The notes under the pieces were generated by a model that saw only the letters and a list, made by a program, of their open reading frames with translations, did not search any database and was not told the DNA's origin. From the NCBI GenBank assembly GCA_001579985.1, contig LRSR01007393.1, positions 1 to 40,410 of the forward strand: a stretch of DNA of 40,410 bases, written 5' to 3'. This document shows positions 35,086 through 40,410 of this stretch, in pieces (the stretch's first letter is position 1; every line of letters starts with the position of its first letter). This DNA is from Hypsibius dujardini (Eukaryota; Tardigrada; Eutardigrada; Parachela; Hypsibiidae). The position numbers and the translations under genes were made by a program.

Positions 35086-38000
35086 ATGGCCGCTGCCGCC
35101 GCTCTACCCACCAACCCAACGGCGAATGCTAACCTCTACAAGGCCGGGGATTTCTGTTACTTTGAGGTGGCTTCATCCGGACCATATCAAATTCGCCGTA
35201 TTGAGGAATTAATCAAGACGTCTAATTCGCATGTCGAGGTGCGTGCGTGTGCGTGCATACATTTATTTCGGTGTTTTTGTGTTTGTTCTGCATTAATTTT
35301 GACGGCTGAAATATTTTATGGTGGGAATTCCTCTGGCCTTAGCGATTGAATAAGTTGTGTGGTTGAGTGCGGATTGACGATGTGCCGATTGTGTCTATTG
35401 ATTGATTTATTGATTGAATTGAAACTAGCTTTTGTTTAGGCCACTGAACGATTCATCGCTTGATTGATTAATTTAAACATTTTAAGCGAAGCGATGAAAT
35501 TAGCTCACTTATCAAACGGATTGATCGGCTCTTCTAGATCCAGATTTATCAGCTCCCATTCTGGTCTATATCTTAAGCCGACTTTTTCGTTGGCCTGATT
35601 TTTCATATTTATTTATTCACTTTGATTCTTGCTCCTTTGCATTTTTTATATTTTTGTGTAATTTGATTTGGAATCTTATTCTAATTAAGATTCATTTTTT
35701 GTTAAGGTACAGTGCAAGTCCTCATATTTTGCGTACGTCACAGGCCCGTTCGAACACGTTTGCCCCATAACGAAACTGTTCCGAGACAAGGCCCGGAATA
35801 GAAACGCACCTGTGACGTAGGCAAAATATGAGGACTTGCACTGTACTGACTAATATTTGGTTGCTTGATTAAGTTAACTGGATGATTGAGAGCTTGTCTT
35901 GCTGGGTACTTTGTTAATTTTCATTCCGTCTCAGGTACGTGCAACTGCTTACTGTCGTAAGCGCGACCTCCCAACTAAGCTACAGGAGCGAATCGCCAAT
36001 TACGAAAAAGACCGCAAGGAAGTGCCGGACATCTTCATGGACGGCCAGGAGGACGATGACAATGATCTTACTTCCAGCCCGGCCAAAAACGGCGAAAAGA
36101 ACGGAAACGGTGAAGTTAACGAGGAGAAGCTGCGCGAGCACCGCATCGGCCATCGCGAAATCTATCTGACCCGGCTGGTGGAGAATTTGCCGGCCAGTTT
36201 GATTCGCGGCAAATGCACGGTCCATTTGCTGGTGGATTGGGAGGCCAAGGCGACCTACCTCCGCGAAGATGATGTGTACTTTTACACACATACCTGGGAT
36301 CCAAATACGAAGAGTCTCTCGCGTGAAAAGGGTGGCGACATCCGTGTGGGTTCGGGGTTTCAGGCTGAGGTGCCGAGCAATCCGACATTGGAAGAGTTTC
36401 CATCAGGTTGGACACTTTTCATTATCTTATTGTTACCCAGACAGACAGATGGAAAGATAGACGGACGAGCAGATACAGATACAGATAGACACATGGCAGA
36501 CAGACATACAGGTAGAAATCATTCAAGTAGATGAAATTACAGCGAGGAAGGAAATATCACGCCAACAGAGAGTAGTACTTGTCAAAGTGAATGTGAAATT
36601 CTAACCAAACCATTTTTTTAGAGCGCGCTGAAAGCAATCCCGTAGTTGTTGCATCCGTACCCGGCGAAGCGCCCAAGGCGGACCCTGTAACGGGTGACGC
36701 ACTGGTCTGGCTTCCCAACAAAATGACCGATACTGAAATCGACAACTTCCTCATGGTGATGCGAAGTGTCGGCACCATGGGCCGCGCCCTGGACGGCAAT
36801 TCCAACACCAAGCAACCCGGTCTGCATATCACCGCAGCGGCCGCATCCCGCGACATCACCATCGCGTCGGGTCTGGACGTGCTGCACTGCAGTAATTACG
36901 AGCTGAGCAAAGCGCTGACTGAGATTGTGGCGGAGGGCCCGTTGATCTGTCGTGATCAGATGGAGCTGTGGACCGCCACGGAGGCCGGACTGTTTGAGGA
37001 AGCGCTGGTGAAGTACGGCAAAGATTTCGAAGAAATCAAGAAAGATCTGGTGAGTTCCTCCAACGCGAGTCCGATAACAGGCAGACAAACAGGATGACAA
37101 TCAACCGGGCAGGGAGATCAGTCTGAACTTCCTTTTCTGAGTATCCTGCTTTTCAGCTGTCTTGGAAGACAATGTGTCAGATCATCGAGTACTACTACAT
37201 GTGGAAGACGTCCGACCGCTTCGTCCAGCGGAAACGTCTGAAGCAGGCTGACCAGGACGGCCGCCTCAAGCAGATCTATATCCCGGCGTATGTGATGGAC
37301 GACCAACCGTCCTCCAACGACGGCCCCGACACCGTCAAAGTCTGCGAAGGCTGCCACGCCACTCAGTCGCCCAACTGGTACGCCTGGAACGGCTTTGCCG
37401 GTGTCCGCGGCCCGGAGAAGAACCGTCTCTGCCGGTCGTGCTGGACCTACTGGAAAAAGTACGGCGATTTGGTGCGTCCGGTGGCGGGAGAGAAGAAAGT
37501 CATGTTGCACTACGGCCCGGGCATTCCGTATGCGGTGCACCAGAAAGCCGGCGCGGTCGCCGACGGCCATTTCGCCGCGGCTGCTGCCGGCGGGGATAAG
37601 AAGGGCTACCTCTTACCACCGAATCAGCGCAGCTCTGCCCATTTGGGCAATTTCGGCTATATGCCCCCGCGAACGTCGTACCGCACGCGACCGGCTATCT
37701 ACTTCATCGCCACGCAGATGATGAAGGAGGTGCGCCGTGTGGGTGAGCACATCTTCAAGCCGCGTCGTGCGGCGCGACGACCCTTCCATTGGATCAACTC
37801 GGCGCCGATTAAGGAGTTCTACCAAAACGCGGACGCCGCGAGTGTCCAGCGGAGTAAAGAAACGCGATCGCGGAAGAAGGTTTTCGTGGAGACGGTCGCG
37901 CAGCGTTTGCTGGAATCCTCCGGACCCAATGGTACTACACGTTCCAAAATCAAATGTCATTCACCCCTTAACTGCTTAGATCGATAAAGTTTGCTCGGAA

Positions 38001-38866
38001 GTTTAATTTGGATGTATATATTAATCGCTAGCATTAATCCATAGACTAATGCTGTTTAATTCAAGTAATCATGCAGTGATGGCAAATAAGTTCAATTTAG
38101 TTTAAAATAATCTTGCCAGCAATGAAACGAATGGTTTTTATTATTTAAATCACATTTAAATCATGAATAAGCGTCAACATTTAATTACTTTAAGGCAGTT
38201 GAATTAAAATTCTATTTCAAATTAAAGAATGTTCCTTCAGTTTTAATAGATTGAAGCTACATTCCGACTCTGATCGACCAGAACATATGATTGTTAGATT
38301 GCCCTGGAGTAGATTACCTTCATCGACAATTTTGCTTAACAAGAACAAAATTGCATGCGATTCGAGATATTTTACCCAAATCTCCTAATTTTCTAGATCC
38401 TCGAATCCGTTCTGCCGTGGTGTACACCAAAGATGCGCAATCGGGCGGTGGCACGGCGGCAGCCCGCAACAGCAGCACCATCGAACGGATCCCGTCGCCA
38501 CATGCTAAGCGCATGAAGATCGATCCCGGGGACGTCGGTGCCCCTTCCAAGCTGGTCATAAGAGGCCGCGACCGATACGGCCGACTGATCGCTCCCAACT
38601 CCCCTGAGGACTTTTTCTACCACCTCTCACCGGCACTGAAAACAGAACGGAAAAAGTACATGAAGACGGTGGAACTGAAAAAGGCCGGCCGGAGTCAGCG
38701 CAACATGATGGACTCGGTCCCGTCCGTGCTGTCGCGTTTGCAGAACTTTTTGGGCATCGTCTCGGCGTCGTCGTCGGTACCACCCGTCGTAGCCGCCGCT
38801 AACATTCCGGAGGTGCCGGCATTAGCTACTGCTGCTGTTACTACCGCAGAGGTGCCGAATAATTAG
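35086..38866 (+). CDS. MTA1: Metastasis-associated protein (MTA1/2/3 family), NuRD subunit
   Basis: Scaffold of the nuclear NuRD chromatin-remodelling and deacetylase complex; its ELM2-SANT unit binds and activates HDAC1/2. Exons: 35086-35238, 35935-36406, 36622-37049, 37157-37931, 38397-38866. All are in phase, giving 765 residues (human MTA1 has 715). The start ATG sits in CAAAATGG. BAH domain about 17-195, with Y-Q-I-R-R-I-E-E-L-I-K-T. ELM2 about 195-305, with R-S-V-G-T-M-G-R-A-L-D and A-A-A-A-S-R-D-I-T. SANT 318-372, C-R-D-Q-M-E-L-W-T-A-T-E-A through E-Y-Y-Y-M-W-K-T. The GATA-type finger has Cys414, 417, 443 and 446. The last exon keeps the K-L-V-I-R-G block found in MTA C-termini. The acidic and Lys/Asn-rich insert at about 82-105 in the BAH domain is lineage-specific. 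Which vertebrate paralogue it resembles most cannot be judged; it is probably the single ancestral gene. Confidence 0.95.
35707..35846. mobile_element. MITE with TA-CAGT ends in MTA intron 1
   Basis: The arms, about 38 bases each, are inverse copies with one mismatch: left tacagtgcaagtcctcatat, right atatgaggacttgcactgta. The total is about 140 bases with a loop of about 60. Terminal CAGT..ACTG flanked by TA is the layout of Tc1/mariner-type non-autonomous elements. There is no coding capacity. It sits in the sense intron 35239-35934 and leaves the splice sites intact. Confidence 0.85.
36438..36515. repeat. GACA/GATA array in MTA intron 2
   Basis: Short mixed array (cagacagat, agatacagatac) in the 215-base intron 36407-36621. 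Confidence 0.85.
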
Positions 38867-39233
38867 ACCTCCACGACTGCTTTTTGTGGGATTGCGAAGT
38901 ATTCGCCGGGGTCTGTTGTTGTTATTCTTAACTTATTGTATTGGTCTTTTTTTATGCACAATATTGGGTCGTATTTTGTTGTTCTTCACGATTCTGTAAA
39001 ATCGCTCTGACAGATTGGATTTGGTGGTCTGTTTTTGTTCTGGCTTGATGTTGGTGGGATCGATCGATCTTTGTGTATCGTTCCTTCGATTTGATTGGCG
39101 TTTTGTCACCTCTCTCTCTCGCTCCCTACGGATAGTTTTGATATGCCTTTTGGGATTTCCTCATGTTTTATGCGTATTCGAATACCGTATAAATCATTAG
39201 GAGTGTTGTTGTTTAGATACGTGTGTTAATTTA

Positions 39234-39239
39234 AATAAA
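39234..39239 (+). terminator. Poly(A) signal AATAAA for the MTA gene
   Basis: First clear canonical hexamer on the plus strand downstream of the MTA stop codon. Confidence 0.5.
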
Positions 39240-39361
39240 ATAGCGTTTTAATCAGCGAATTTTTTAAATAAACTAAATAACGTCGAATATCCCAGTTTAT
39301 GATTGGCTGTCCCCGGAGGCATGTTTGGCTCATGAGTTCATTCGAACGCACACATCTACTT

Positions 39362-39484
39362 CACAGTGGCAAAAACATTACACTAACCGAGTTCAGCTGT
39401 ATAACTCGATATGTGGGTAAAGCTATGCATTGAACGAGTTGAATTGCCTAACCCGGTTAATGCACGAGTTTTGCCACGTGTGTA
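39362..39484. mobile_element. MITE-like hairpin, family A, copy 4
   Basis: The ends are cagtggcaaaaacattacac and the inverse gcacgagttttgccacgtg. The internal aaccgagtt and aacccggtta blocks match the copies at 11-13 kb. It is one half of a tandem duplication with copy 5. Confidence 0.85.
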
Positions 39485-39521
39485 GTACTCTACAGAACAC
39501 AACAGCAAGCACACATATACT

Positions 39522-39643
39522 TCACAGTGGCAAAAACATTACGCTAACCGAGTTCAGCTGTTTAACTCGATTTGTGGGTAAAGCTATGCATTGAACGAGT
39601 TATATTGCTTAACCCGGTTAATGCACGAGTTTTGCCACGTGTG
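39522..39643. mobile_element. MITE-like hairpin, family A, copy 5
   Basis: Nearly identical to copy 4, 161 bases upstream, including the flanking text (acacat.tacttcacagtgg on the left, tgtagtactctacag on the right). This shows a segmental duplication of element plus flanks rather than two insertions. Confidence 0.85.
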
Positions 39644-40410
39644 TAGTACTCTACAGCACAACAGCAAGCTGCAATTTGCAAACGTTGGGTTATGATTTTT
39701 AGTGATTTTACGGTTCCCAATTTTCAGCATCTCTGCCTCCCACCTCCTAATTTTCTCGTCTGCATGGTTGGCTTTAAGGGCCAGGAGTAACCGAGAGAAT
39801 TGGACAGGGGAAGGGATGCAATTCTGAGAGTGAGGAGTAAAATTATCATGGAGACTCGAACTTCGAGGACATCCTTCGCATATTACTGCGTGCCGGTGCC
39901 AAATTAGCGAAATATTTTGGGAAATATTGGGAACACTGACCGGTCGGGTGTGCGAACAGGTAAGACATCTGAAACACGCGTAACGCATACTATTTGTAAA
40001 GCGTTTTGGGGTAATAGCATAGCTAGAGAGATGTAGTTGATTGATTGATCCCTTTAGATCGTGTTATTTGTTTTCCGTTCTGCATCTTCCTCGTCGATCG
40101 ATTGATTGATTTGATTAATAAATAGTTACTAGTAGTTTTTATTTTTTTCGTTTGGTTCCCAAATTCCAATTTTCACTTGCAGTATCCGTCATTTAATGTT
40201 TTTTCCAAATTAAATATTTTCTTAGTTCAGTGCATCAGTCTCTCCTGACTATTGGTCTATCATCAATAAGGATTCTTGACTTTTTACACACTGTTAGTTG
40301 ATTATTGCTGCTGAGAACCGATAGACCTCCATTTTTTGCTTAGGTATTTTTTTGGTTGGCCGCTGTCCGCCGTCTAGTTGGAAACAGATTCGCTGACCAA
40401 ACTGTTTTTT

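Larger units (their letters stand above)
38867..40410. other. MTA 3' flank and gene-free right edge
   Basis: A canonical AATAAA at 39234-39239 lies about 370 bases after the MTA stop. Beyond it are two hairpin copies, then unique sequence. At 39700-39960 there is a G+C-richer stretch ending in gtgcgaacag|gtaaga, which looks like a splice donor and could end a first exon of a gene continuing past the window. Short tgattgattgat runs lie at 40035 and 40100. Confidence 0.5.

Overview
This is nuclear DNA from an animal. Five protein genes can be read exon by exon with GT-AG introns (one GC-AG), and one of them is an MTA-type NuRD subunit, a family expected only in metazoans. I could not fix the phylum. 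Compact genes with core introns of about 70-130 bases point to a small-genome invertebrate; tardigrade is only a guess. I saw no rRNA, tRNA, CRISPR, bacterial or viral gene.

Layout. 1-4012: no recognisable gene, short tetranucleotide arrays. 4013-6042 (-): a tentative three-exon gene for a small single-pass membrane protein. 6043-13122: gene-poor, with long GACA arrays and, at 11.1-13.0 kb, a cluster of hairpin (MITE-like) elements just beyond the 3' end of the next gene. 13123-15882 (-): a three-exon rhodopsin-like GPCR with several class-defining residues replaced. 15883-21559: gene-poor, with a 357-base foldback element and three kinds of short-period repeat. 21560-25441 (-): POLD2, DNA polymerase delta subunit 2, eight exons. 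27030-30492 (+): the CCR4/CNOT6 deadenylase, nine exons. 31161-34430 (-): ABCB7/ATM1, the mitochondrial ABC exporter, eight exons. 35086-38866 (+): an MTA1/2/3 homologue with BAH, ELM2, SANT and GATA-finger domains, five coding exons. 38867-40410: a tandem pair of the same hairpin element seen at 11-13 kb, with no clear gene.

The four right-hand genes form two head-to-head pairs (POLD2/CCR4 and ABCB7/MTA), with start codons 1,588 and 655 bases apart, so each pair may share a promoter. CCR4 and ABCB7 converge tail to tail. All four are housekeeping functions: replication, mRNA deadenylation, mitochondrial iron-sulfur export and chromatin remodelling. There is no pathway link between neighbours.

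The most striking feature is repeat structure. Almost every kilobase of the first 33 kb carries a degenerate (CTGT)n/(GACA)n array. Inside genes the arrays sit only in introns, in either orientation, and array-bearing introns are several times longer than the 71-127 base basic introns. These arrays generate long spurious reading frames (Ser-Val-Cys-Leu or Asp-Arg-Gln-Thr repeats) that are not genes. A second layer is a set of hairpin elements, including one family with at least five copies in the window.
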